NCBI GenBank assembly: GCA_947650285.1
Contig: CANTFL010000711.1
Location: 1 to 64,000, forward strand
DNA length: 64,000 bases
Reading direction: 5' to 3'
Origin: Hyaloperonospora brassicae
Taxonomy: Eukaryota; Oomycota; Peronosporomycetes; Peronosporales; Peronosporaceae
This document shows, piece by piece, positions 56,246 to 64,000 of this stretch (its first letter is position 1; each line of letters starts with the position of its first letter). The notes beneath the pieces were generated by a model. The model had not been told where the DNA came from and did not search any database. It saw nothing but the letters and a program-made list of their open reading frames with translations. The translations under genes and the position numbers were made by a program.

Positions 56246-57261
56246 TTACTCCGGAGATCAAATAATTTAATATCCTTTAGGCAATGCCCAAACCCGTAAT
56301 TAAAAAATTTTTATAATTGAAGCCTCCACATACACCAGATCTTTTAATTCGCTGTGTTTGAGTAAAATAAGTTTGTCTACAACGTATTTAGATACCAGTG
56401 ACGTCGTCAATACGTAAATGATAAATGGAAGAGTTTTTTTAGCGGGATAAAAAACGCGATTGCCGTGACTTTCGTTAAATATAGATGGACGACGAGTCAA
56501 TTCAGTGTCTCTTTAGGCCAAGGTGATGTAAGTTTCGTTTTTACACTTTGAAAAATCTGACGGAAGAGTAATCTAATAACGCTTAATATTTTGGTGGATT
56601 GGGTCTCAACACTGCGTGAGGAGCCCTTAAAACACTCTAGGTGCCTGACTGCCGACTTACTGGGGGGTACCCTGATGTCGCGTATTGACCTTACCTCACC
56701 TTGTGTACCCGTCGGCTAGCAGGTTGCACTCTTCGGTAAACTTGGACTTAGACAGCGATGTGTTGCCTTGATAGAGGTAGACCTTGGTCCTCGAGTGGAT
56801 ATAATGTACTCGATGGGCCGGTAGATGACCGCTCGATAGACTTGGCCGAGGGCGGGCTTCCAACCGTATTCCTTAGGTAGATTGTCACTTCTGTCTTTTC
56901 GTGTGATCAAAGGGCTGTTAATCTCCTGGCGTTTTCGCTCTCCCTTACCGGTAGGCTAGTAGGCCAATGATGATAGCAAAGAGTGAGGGAAAAGGTTAGC
57001 TACTCGACGAAACCACATGCCAAATACTTATTGGGGTCCTACTTGTACTTGTCTTTCCACGCAATAGTCTTCAACGGAAGAGAATAAAGTTTATCCCTAT
57101 CTCGGAACAGGCGTGCAGACTCAACAAGTCATCTCTTAATGCACGACGACGGGCCACGAATATCGCAAATTGAGAAGTATACAATATAGTCATATCCTTA
57201 TAGTTTTTTACTCTATCGTTCCCCGTTTCTCTAACTCTTTATAAGACTAGTCAGGAGTAGC
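56237..57261. other. Unassigned flank DNA
   Basis: About 1 kb of moderate A+T sequence. Short minus-strand open frames exist at 56,300-56,500 (66 codons) and 56,716-56,910 (64 codons). I recognise neither, and neither has visible domain motifs. The region lies downstream, in the sense of the minus-strand retrotransposon relic, where the rest of pol and a 3' LTR would be expected. I could not identify RNase H, integrase, a polypurine tract or an LTR. It may be very decayed element sequence or a different insertion. Confidence 0.5.
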
Positions 57262-57510
57262 CGTGCGATGAGGGACCATGTCTACCAATGATAGACCCAG
57301 GTCCACCGAGGAGGGACAGGTTCTACCAATTACGGACCCAGGTCTATCGATGAGGGACCGGGTCTACCAGCGAGGGGCCAAGGTATATTGAGAAGGGACC
57401 AGGTCTACCGGTGAGAGATTTAGTTCTAACGATGATGGACCGGGTCCATCGATGAGGGTACCAGGTCTACAGGTGATAGACCGGGTCTAGCAATGAGATA
57501 CCGCGGTCAG
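57262..57510. repeat. Minisatellite with alternating 20/21-bp units (41-bp dimer)
   Basis: A degenerate unit of the type GACCGGGTCTACCGATGAGG repeats ~12 times. The GACC-equivalent positions are 57,274, 57,294, 57,315, 57,335, 57,356, 57,376, 57,397, 57,417, 57,438, 57,458, 57,479 and 57,499. The spacing alternates 20, 21, 20, 21 throughout, so the true unit is a 41-bp dimer. It is unrelated to the GATC satellite. Confidence 0.88.
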
Positions 57511-57697
57511 CCTCTGTTAGTACCACTTTACCGGTACTTTGGCAACGGCCTTCGCCTTTAATGGTTCTGCGAGCCCCTCTTCCATGAAGTCTCGACCTCT
57601 TCCGAGCCCCTATTTTCTTCGGACATCCACCTTCTAAAATGTGACTCCTTGTTTCTCGAACGGGCCGACCTCGAGGTTTATTGTTCTTGGAACACAC
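57467..57697 (-). other. Basic 76-codon open frame, unrecognised; probably not a gene
   Basis: A minus-strand frame of 76 codons, rich in Arg, Lys and Gly. Near its N-terminus (about residues 7-12) it has KPRGRP, the core of an AT-hook-like minor-groove motif. It lies just beyond the last recognisable reverse-transcriptase sequence and runs into the 41-bp minisatellite, whose translation forms its C-terminus. I do not recognise a family. In another minus frame the same DNA reads AKAVAKVP, a Lys/Ala-rich low-complexity stretch. Given the decayed surroundings I treat it as a chance frame or a fragment of a second element. Confidence 0.25.
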
Positions 57698-57704
57698 TTT
57701 ACCA

Positions 57705-58150
57705 CAGGTACATCATCAATTTCGCAAGCTGATATCCGTAGGTAGTACATACATTATCGAATTTGTATATCGTCCTTCTTTAAAAATATCACTTTCGGCG
57801 GATCTAATGGTGATGCTGACGGCTAAATGATCTTTGCTGACAACAATCCTGAGACCAAATCTACTAATTTCTCACGAAATATAGGTTCGACTGGTCTCAA
57901 TCGTTTTGCGATCGGGTTCGCTCCTCCTACATCAATGTTACATACAGATCCACGTGCTTCGGGCAGTAATGAGTTCCATATACTCATTAGCAACCGAATT
58001 GGCTTTCAAATCAGTTGTCGTGTGTATTTCTATTGTCCGAAAAGGCACTTCTCAATCGCCAACTTGAATATCGTCTATGGTGACTTCGGCAGAAGAAGTA
58101 GACACCAAGATCAGCACAGCCATGTGTTGATCTACGTCTTCTACGTAAGA
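57705..58150 (-). pseudogene. Ty3/gypsy pol remnant: N-terminal reverse transcriptase
   Basis: Reading right to left, one minus frame gives VCNIDVGGANPIAKRLRPVE at about 57,951-57,890, then FREKLVDLVSGLLSAKII ending at 57,826. A stop follows, then PSASPLDPPKVIFLKKDD, and after another stop and a frame change a stretch resembling the LCIDYRLVN...L.KLM.YP block (QLAKLMMY at ~57,735-57,708). This matches the order of the RT fingers region in Ty3/gypsy elements, which copies element RNA into DNA. Upstream, DDIQVGD (58,075-58,055) fits the linker before RT in oomycete gypsy elements as I remember them. The palm with the catalytic YxDD is missing, as are RNase H and integrase. At least two in-frame stops and frame changes make it non-functional. 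Confidence 0.75.
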
Positions 58151-58959
58151 TTCTCCGCTTTCGTGACAATGCACGGAAACGCTTGTCTGTTCTGTCCTGC
58201 TACCCTTCGTTGTTAGTTACCGCCGAACCAGTCTCTTTGGTCATTAAAATTAGACTGTTCATGATCTTTAAAACCTCACATCTTGATATCGTCTTCATAT
58301 TGGTGGCTAATATGATCTCGGTTAAATTCGCTTATATCAAAATTACCACAAATTATCACTGTTTGATTCACCTCGATCGTCGAGCTAGACGCTTGATTGT
58401 GCAGGAGGTCGTAACTGTTCGTTATAGTAATGGCGCTGAACATTGTCGGAAACGACACGTCGCAATATCCTACCGGTTCGGATCCGTGAGTCGTCGGCTT
58501 TGCCGGATCCCCCTTTTGGCTTTACAACGTCCCATTTAGAGTCTGCATCACGTCAGACTGATGGCTGAACGTGATAATCCGAGAAATAGCTTCCTCACCG
58601 ACCACTTCACCGTCCTTGATCGTCTCTTGATCCTGTTCAAACAGCTATCTGGTCGATCTCGCACTAAGTCGTTGTCGTCAATCATGTGAATCTATGATTT
58701 CCTTAGCTCAACCGGTGACGATGACGGTAACCGTTCTCGATTTTCTTCATCAATTTCCTTAATATTCTATCGATAGCTTGGTCTAATTATGATCTTTGTG
58801 TGACTCTTGTAGATCAAATAATCCCCGTAAGGTCCTGCGCATCCTTATATTTATTCATCTGTTCGACCAATATTCGTTTTACAAGTCAACAGTTGCCACT
58901 AATGGTATCGACGTGAACCCACCAAAACATAAACGGTATATCGCAGTGCTATGTAGTTC
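58151..58959 (-). pseudogene. Decayed pol linker between protease and RT
   Basis: This stretch lies in the correct order between the protease and RT remnants and has the length expected of the variable linker, but it is heavily broken in all minus frames. Only short pieces are readable, such as QHMAVL and AEVTIDDIQVGD at its RT-proximal end and ATVDL near 58,890. Plus-strand open frames of 129 codons (57,827-58,216) and 118 codons (58,183-58,539) overlap the relic in antisense and have no recognisable features. Confidence 0.55.
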
Positions 58960-59690
58960 CTGAATATTTAGCGCGGTGGTGATAAAAACCTTGGATTATT
59001 TGTGATCTACGATATTGGTGATCTCTAAGTACTTCGAAATAACGGGCCCTTTAGTTAGCGTTGGCACTCAAGTATTGTCATTTTGTAGCCAGAATTCTGT
59101 TTTAGATAATTAACACCTATCCTCATCTCCGTTGATTTTCTAACAGATATAACAAAACTCTGATCCTTGACATTGATCACTTGAAGATGGATTAGTACGG
59201 CGGTTTTCGCCCCGCCAAGCTTATACTAACCTAATTTGGCAGACATAGAGTTTCGTCTGCCGTATCCAAATGGATCTCTGCCGGTGCCATTAAATCCATG
59301 CCCAATAATGCCTCTTGACCGACTTAATTTCCGACACATACTTCGAATTCATACACTAAGGATCCGTTCAATGTAATCTTAATCTGAATCCGTCAACTTG
59401 TCATGCACGTGCTCACACCAACCCCATACATATTTGAGTCTGACGTTTGTTGATTGATAAAATAAATTACGATCAAAATTGTGTCGATAGTCAAAAGTTT
59501 AGCGCTCGAGTTAAACAGCATGAAGACCTTCTCCTTGTTGATATTGCCAATTGCTTTTGGCTTCTTCGACCACTTTCGTGGTGTTTGGTACTTACAGTAC
59601 TCTCGCAATAAGTCCGGCGCAAAATCGTACTCCATCCTTTTGGACAATCTGGCGTACTCATCAGCTCGTTCCATGCTTGTAATCGAAAAA
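58960..59690 (-). pseudogene. Ty3/gypsy protease-region remnant
   Basis: From right to left, a 93-codon open frame (59,674-59,393) starts MERADEYARLSKRMEYD and ends GVGVSTCMTS. After a stop comes RIQIKITLNGSLVYEFEV (LVYEFEV at 59,360-59,337), then another stop and VGQEALLGMDLMAP (GMDLMAP at 59,302-59,283), HLDTADETLCLP, and after further breaks KYLEITNI (~59,030). The strings LVYEFEV, VGQEALLGMD and LDTADETLCLP strongly resemble the C-terminal half of the retropepsin-like domain of oomycete gypsy polyproteins, as I recall them. That enzyme cleaves Gag-Pol during particle maturation. I find no intact catalytic D-T/S-G; LLTIDTILIV sits about where it should be but lacks the Gly. Several stops make it non-functional. 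Confidence 0.75.
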
Positions 59691-59742
59691 AACTAAGAGA
59701 ATTTGGCATGTTTTAGAAATCGGTGCAATATGATCGTTAACG

Positions 59743-61450
59743 TTATGAGATTCCTTCTTCTTTACACGTATCCATAAATAGAAAGGACACAATGCTCAGT
59801 TTGTGCCAGAATCCATCCCGGCGAGCGTTCCAGTTTATGGTCTGTTTGAACATGGGCGGAAATATTCCAGAAGGCTTGGTAGGTACATAACACTTGCGGA
59901 TCAAATTGTTAACGTTATCCATGGGGCATTTGCCATTCTCATGTATCTCTTCGCATGCCCAAATACTTGTCCAACGGATTTTACTCATACTTGCACTAAT
60001 GACATGTCAGTCTCTTTCAAAGCCACGATCGTCAATTCGTCGTCCGCAATGGGTGTACGACTTTGAAAGTTTACCACGAGATCGATCTTTATGATCTGAT
60101 CATGTCTTTGATTAACATATTTCGACTCTCATAAGTGGGACCATATCAATAACGTCCTTGAGGTCAATCGCCACGACCTTGTTCGTTTTCAGGATCGTTA
60201 TTATCGTGTTGAATTTATTAGGCGTACGCAAACTTTGCCCGATCTTGGTATCCGGCCGCACATACTCGGCGTCGATCCACACCCAATCTGACCCACTGTA
60301 CTATGAACCCGATCCGCTTCATGTATATTTTGTTCCCCTCATATCTCTCTCACAGCTCTGATAGGTTTCGACAATTTTGGGTTCGAACTAAAGCCCGATA
60401 AGGTCAAAACTATCTTGATCTCACCGGCGTTTTACTGGTACACACGCTCGTGCGTTTGTAGGCGCGCAAAGTTTATTCCATGTTGTGATCATCCGTTCAT
60501 CGTATTATAGATAACTTCTTGGCCAGATCACAATATTCCAGCATTTCAATGAAAAATTCCACATGTTCACGTTTCATAGCCGGCGTCCCTTCTCGGATAG
60601 AGATCTTCGACCTGATCGCCGTCACGTTCAACCGATACATATTTTTTTGTAAAGTATCATCCGGTGATTTCCTTGCGTGGTAGCATTGTCGACTTGTTGT
60701 TTAGCTATGTACTCAATGATGGAATATGAAACCTTAAAATAGGGGATTGGACTATCTGAATGTATCAGTTTCGAGCCGGTTTCGCACGCATATCGCTGAA
60801 TACTTAGTAATTTTCTATATCTGGGGCTTGGTCAGCCAAGAGTGCGGAATTGATATTACCGATTCAGATCCTAGCTTATTCTTTGTGTCAGCCACGTTTT
60901 TACGCTCTCATAGATCGCTGATCGCCGATAATCGTAGCATCTGCGGAATAATTTGCCGCATGGAGTGGTTCCGGCAGCGGCCATCATCGGTCGTCTAAGA
61001 TACACCTCATGTAGATCTTGATGATCATAGTTGTAAGATCGACAACAACCAAACTCCCTCACCGACTATATTTCGACGTCTGGGAAATTAGTCTCTGTGA
61101 TTGTAACATTTACCGTTAATCGAGCAGCATTATTTTTATCAAATTTTTCCGATTTTCTTCGTACTTCTTCATGACTGCTTCAAGGTACGACCGCGGTTGT
61201 CCGGCGTGCACTAGTGCGCCTCGGTCTATCTCGCTTCCATCGTGATTATACATTTGCGGAACGATGCAGCTCCGGAAAGTATCAATAACATCCGTTGAAT
61301 AATTATCGAATGGGCTGAACCCAAGTACTAGTTTCCTGACGCAAACAACGACTATCCGATATCATAACTTCTTGTTGTGTCTGCGATCGGCGTGATCGCT
61401 TGACCCGATAGCCCGCAATTAATCTATCCATATATCGATGGCCGGCTTAA
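59743..61450 (-). pseudogene. Ty3/gypsy gag remnant
   Basis: Four gag-like blocks follow one another on the minus strand. SPFDNYSTDVIDTFRSC lies at ~61,318-61,266, preceded by a shifted frame with MISDSRCLRQETSTW from 61,365. SYLEAVMKKYEENRKNL lies at ~61,190-61,140. KREHVEFFIEMLEYCDLAKK lies at ~60,574-60,515. A zinc-knuckle-like ACEEIHENGKCP (59,958-59,923), followed by NLIRKCYVPTKPSGIFPP, belongs to an 81-codon open frame at 59,988-59,743. The knuckle keeps C-x3-H-x4-C but lacks the first Cys of the usual CCHC. Such knuckles bind the element's RNA during packaging. The helical capsid-type blocks and the knuckle occur in normal gag order, and protease follows downstream. Stops and frame changes between blocks show the gene is dead. 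Assignment to an oomycete lineage rests on remembered similarity. Confidence 0.7.
60871..61062 (-). other. 63-codon open frame inside the gag remnant, unrecognised
   Basis: A minus-strand open frame between two gag-like blocks (61,190-61,140 and 60,574-60,515). Its product has no motif I recognise. It probably covers the variable middle of gag in a shifted frame rather than being a separate gene. Confidence 0.3.
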
Positions 61451-62282
61451 TCTTATTGTCTGCTAATCGCCACTCCTGATCAACTTGATCAGCCTTTTAC
61501 ACAACATTTTTTACGCATCGATCTCTCGGTCATTATCGCATTCCAATAGCTTCTGTGCATCACTATAAGATCCGGATTCAAATTCCGCGTCTTGCAGCAG
61601 CTACATAAGACTGCGGATCGCATCCAACTGGTTTCGCGGATGAGCCATGAGTTGGTGCCGGCATTAGTAGCATACCAATTATCTATGCATTCAAGATTTT
61701 CAGCACTTAATCACTAAAAACCGTTTCTTGATCTCCTTTCAGTAATATTCTTTCTTTAGCAGCTCGAATGCCAATCTTCAAGTCAGCTCATTATCTTGCT
61801 TCCATCTTCCATTTACTTGATCGACCGCATATATGTATACATGGTGCGATCCTGTTGATATAATCCAGTCTTGTGATCGTGTAAAACCATCTGGCTACTT
61901 GTTACTTCCTTCGCTTAACCTTCACGATCTTCTTCTACGACGCTACTTGAAAGGTCTTATGGTGTTAAGCGTTTGCTATAGATCTTTTGTCCAGTGAATT
62001 ATGTTTGCAATATGGTCTACGGTGGTCCACAAAGAAAGTATAGCAGGGAGTTAAAATTTATCTTCCAGATCGACAAGAATATATTCCTTTTTTTATTTCT
62101 CCTTTTTAAAGCCCCACCTAAAACCTTGAAAATCTGGGGATTTTCAAAAATCGCGCTTCTTCGGCTATCCTTCAAATTTCCGACGCTTCAATACCAGTTT
62201 CTTTCTATATCTTCACATCTTCGCTCAGGGAACCGCAAATCTTCCTGAGTCACTAGAAGATCTAGACACGCGCACCATTGTG
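61451..62282. other. Unassigned; possible gag N-terminus or leader of the relic
   Basis: By position this should contain the start of gag and the untranslated leader of the minus-strand element. I could not recognise protein blocks. A plus-strand open frame of 84 codons (61,994-62,248) is A+T-rich, Phe/Lys-rich and without motifs. Confidence 0.4.
62126..62147. other. Perfect 9-bp hairpin
   Basis: TTGAAAATC-TGGG-GATTTTCAA: 9-bp arms with a 4-base loop, flanked by A/T runs. It has no terminator-like T-tract and no clear function. It may be a relic of a hairpin in the element leader or a small inverted repeat. Confidence 0.7.
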
Positions 62283-62305
62283 GTGGAGCGGGGTTTACCA
62301 AATTG
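62283..62305 (-). promoter_or_regulatory. Candidate primer-binding site and LTR end of the relic
   Basis: On the minus strand, an LTR-like end CAGCA (308-304 of this 62-kb block) is followed by ATT and then TGGTAAACCCCGCTCCAC starting at 62,300. LTR retrotransposons have a PBS beginning TGG a few bases after the terminal CA, complementary to a tRNA 3' end. The position, ~0.9 kb upstream of the first gag block, fits. The cognate tRNA is not identified. Confidence 0.35.
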
Positions 62306-63180
62306 CTGATGTGATCCTGCCTATCTAATGGGGTCCAAACGACCGACTATGTGAGAGGGTATCCGTTTCCGTGTGTGTTGTTGTCTTCCTCACAATTTTT
62401 TCCTTCGTTAGTGCAGGTTGCATTTATTTTATTGGAAAATTGTCGATCCTTAACTTGACCGGGTTTGAAGTGAGATGGTACACGTGAAACTCTTCACGCG
62501 GTCACAGGTTACTTGAAGGGACTCCATATATGCTATCTCGATCTCAAATAGATTGCCTTGTCCAATATGATAATATTGATCTGCTTGACCTTCTGACCAC
62601 TTTCTCCATCTCGCGATTCGAATCACCATTACTTTCTTGCTGTACCCTATCGCCGTTGTCTTGAAACTGGTGAAAGTTCTAAGCGCACCTATCCAAATTA
62701 TCCAGGTGTGACGATTGTATGAACGAGCGGCGGAACTACCTATGTCGTCGGAAGGGCAAATATTTAGCCCGGAGTATATGACGCGTGTCTTTTGACGTTA
62801 ATTGAACTCGGTTTGATGTGTTTCAAGCATCTCAGAAAACCTTCGGCCTAGCCTATATTTACCGGAAAAAAGACGCCACGTTTCATCCAATAAATCGCTT
62901 TGTGTCTCGTGTTAAAAGTGAAGATTAAGTGAAGGTACCGACAAAATGCACTAGAGGTTTGACTTCCTGCCAGGGATCTCGGCGGTGCCTTCTCTAAACA
63001 CAAGTGAGAACTACCCAGTCTATATCTTTGTAGTGTTGAATACAACCCAAAGAACCCTGAAGAACCTTTCATCTATTCCCTAGCGTACGCTGACTCTCTG
63101 AAGTCTATTCAAGCAAAACTTGCACTTACGTCATCTCGTACATCATACGCCCGCTGGTCAATATCCTACCCTTTGCCCGG
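62306..63180. other. Unassigned; expected place of the 5' LTR of the relic
   Basis: If the PBS at 62,300 is right, the 5' LTR extends rightward from 62,304. I see no matching TG start and no second LTR copy elsewhere in the window to confirm it. The only long frame is a minus-strand one of 74 codons (62,848-63,072) with no recognisable features. Confidence 0.35.
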
Positions 63181-63345
63181 ATCGGATCCCCCTGAAATCG
63201 GATCTCCTCGCAGATCGGAGCTCTTTTTGTATCGGATCCATGTTTAATTCGGTCCTTACTTAAATCATATCCACTCCTAAATAGGAATTTTTTCTCGAAC
63301 CGGAAGTACCTCTCGGTTCGGATCCACTCCCAGATCTGATGCGAT
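63181..63345. repeat. Degenerate 17-bp minisatellite
   Basis: About ten units of the type ATCGGATCCACTCCTAA start near 63,181, 63,197, 63,214, 63,231, 63,247, 63,264, 63,281, 63,298, 63,315 and 63,333, mostly 17 bp apart. Central copies are decayed (ATAGGAATT, ACCGGAAGT). The unit contains GGATC, but its length and sequence differ from the large satellite. Open frames over it are artefacts of the repeat. Confidence 0.8.
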
Positions 63346-63528
63346 TTTCGCAGTCCACCCATCCAACCATTGTACCTAGTCCGGTTGCCAGGGTAATGCT
63401 TCTTAAGCACATTCTGTCACAATTCTTCGATCCATTTTTCTTCATTCACTTTGGAGATTCTACATGCGCTTGTACGTGCGCAACGTTCCATACTTTGAAT
63501 CCACGTCTTTCAAACTCAGTAGCGTCAG
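63346..63528. other. Unassigned flank DNA
   Basis: I see no recognisable gene or repeat. Overlapping short frames on both strands are attributable to chance and to the adjacent minisatellite. Confidence 0.5.
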
Positions 63529-63792
63529 CTATTTTGCCATCTCACGATCATTTAATATATCAATGAAATTTTTTTTATGATCGCAGCGATTTGTGGCATT
63601 ACCATCTCTCTTGTAAATCATTTTACCCACGTTCAGTCTGTAGATCCCATTCACGCATTTCCACGCGTAATTGTGCTGCCTACCAGCAGAATTTTTGCGA
63701 TCATAGTCATTCCCCTCAAAGTTTTCAAAAAAGTGCTCCACTTGCTGCCGGTAAGCCGGATGAGCGGAAAATACCAGTTGAGAGCACGGCAC
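63529..63792 (-). CDS. Hypothetical 87-codon fragment, possibly of a mobile element
   Basis: A minus-strand frame with ATG at 63,792. Its composition looks protein-like: QQVEHFFENFEGNDYDRK around residues 16-33, WKCVNGIYRLNVGKMIYKR around 44-62 and CDHKKNFIDILNDREMAK at the C-terminus, with two Cys and mixed charged and aromatic residues. I do not recognise the family. It ends at a stop at 63,529, and nothing convincing continues it on either side. It overlaps plus-strand frames of 77 and 74 codons that look less natural. In this setting it is most likely a fragment of a transposon or of another decayed gene. Confidence 0.3.
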   Translation of the reverse strand: MPCSQLVFSAHPAYRQQVEHFFENFEGNDYDRKNSAGRQHNYAWKCVNGIYRLNVGKMIYKRDGNATNRCDHKKNFIDILNDREMAK

Positions 63793-64000
63793 AGTACGAT
63801 CCCTTACTAGACTAGAAACACTTCACAAGACGGAGCTTGGTCACATATAAACCTTAATTTATCTTGTACACCTATATTTTAGCGTCGTTATGAATATGGC
63901 CGCGTCCCAAAAAAATTACTTCTAGTCAGCGATTGATGACATGCGGATTTCTTACGTAGTAAAAACATTTTCTGCATAAGCCTCTATAGCGACATTCTAG
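63793..64000. other. Window end, nothing recognised
   Basis: A+T-rich sequence with short homopolymer runs and no recognisable feature. Confidence 0.5.

Noticed and set aside
57467..57697. AT-hook DNA-binding protein.
   Set aside because: There is only one PRGRP core in a 76-codon frame whose C-terminus is translated minisatellite. There is no supporting domain, and the context is decayed.
57827..58216. 129-codon plus-strand open frame, the longest in the flank.
   Set aside because: It is antisense to the recognisable RT and linker remnant on the minus strand and has no motif. It is a shadow frame.
58183..58539. 118-codon plus-strand frame.
   Set aside because: It overlaps the decayed pol linker in antisense, shows no recognisable domain, and is compatible with chance in A+T-moderate DNA.

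Overview
The window is eukaryotic and almost entirely repetitive. About 88% of it (1 to ~56,236) is one uninterrupted head-to-tail satellite array, always in the same orientation. It runs off the left edge, so its full length is unknown. The last ~7.8 kb (56,237-64,000) is non-satellite DNA of lower G+C. On its minus strand this flank carries a decayed Ty3/gypsy-type LTR retrotransposon. The gag, protease and early reverse-transcriptase remnants look to me like the Ty3/gypsy elements of oomycetes (Phytophthora and downy mildews), so my best guess for the organism is an oomycete. That rests on remembered family resemblance, not on a search.

The satellite follows a simple rule. Every monomer has one ~70-bp core plus n copies of a 31-bp spacer unit, so monomer length is 70 + 31n. 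I measured 101 (n=1), 132 (n=2), 163 (n=3), 194 (n=4) and 225 bp (n=5) by spacing the landmark CTCCACACC. Core and spacer are both built from shorter 13- and 17-18-bp pieces of the form GATC-NC-GATC-NC, so the 132-bp form holds 13 GATC sites. The only GATC-free stretch of the monomer is a short perfect hairpin (TGGTGTG-CTC-CACACCA).

Layout: 1-17,170 divergent, long monomers (n=2-5) with local segmental duplications; 17,170-18,905 mixed junction zone; 18,906-24,806 a very homogeneous block of 58 monomers, nearly all exactly 101 bp; 24,807-28,260 101-bp cores joined by irregular linkers; 28,260-48,300 mostly the 132-bp form, with near-identical cores but many small indels in the linker; 48,300-56,236 more diverged monomers up to an abrupt edge at ~56,237. 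Then ~1 kb of unassigned DNA, a 20/21-bp alternating minisatellite (57,262-57,510), the retrotransposon relic read right to left (gag ~61,365 to 59,743; protease region 59,690 to 58,960; RT N-terminus 58,150 to 57,705), a possible primer-binding site near 62,300, a 17-bp minisatellite (63,181-63,345) and unassigned sequence.

I see no intact protein-coding gene, rRNA, tRNA or CRISPR array. Short open frames in the satellite are by-products of the repeat and are not annotated as genes. The main biological content is the structure and evolution of the GATC-rich satellite, with a transposon graveyard at its edge.
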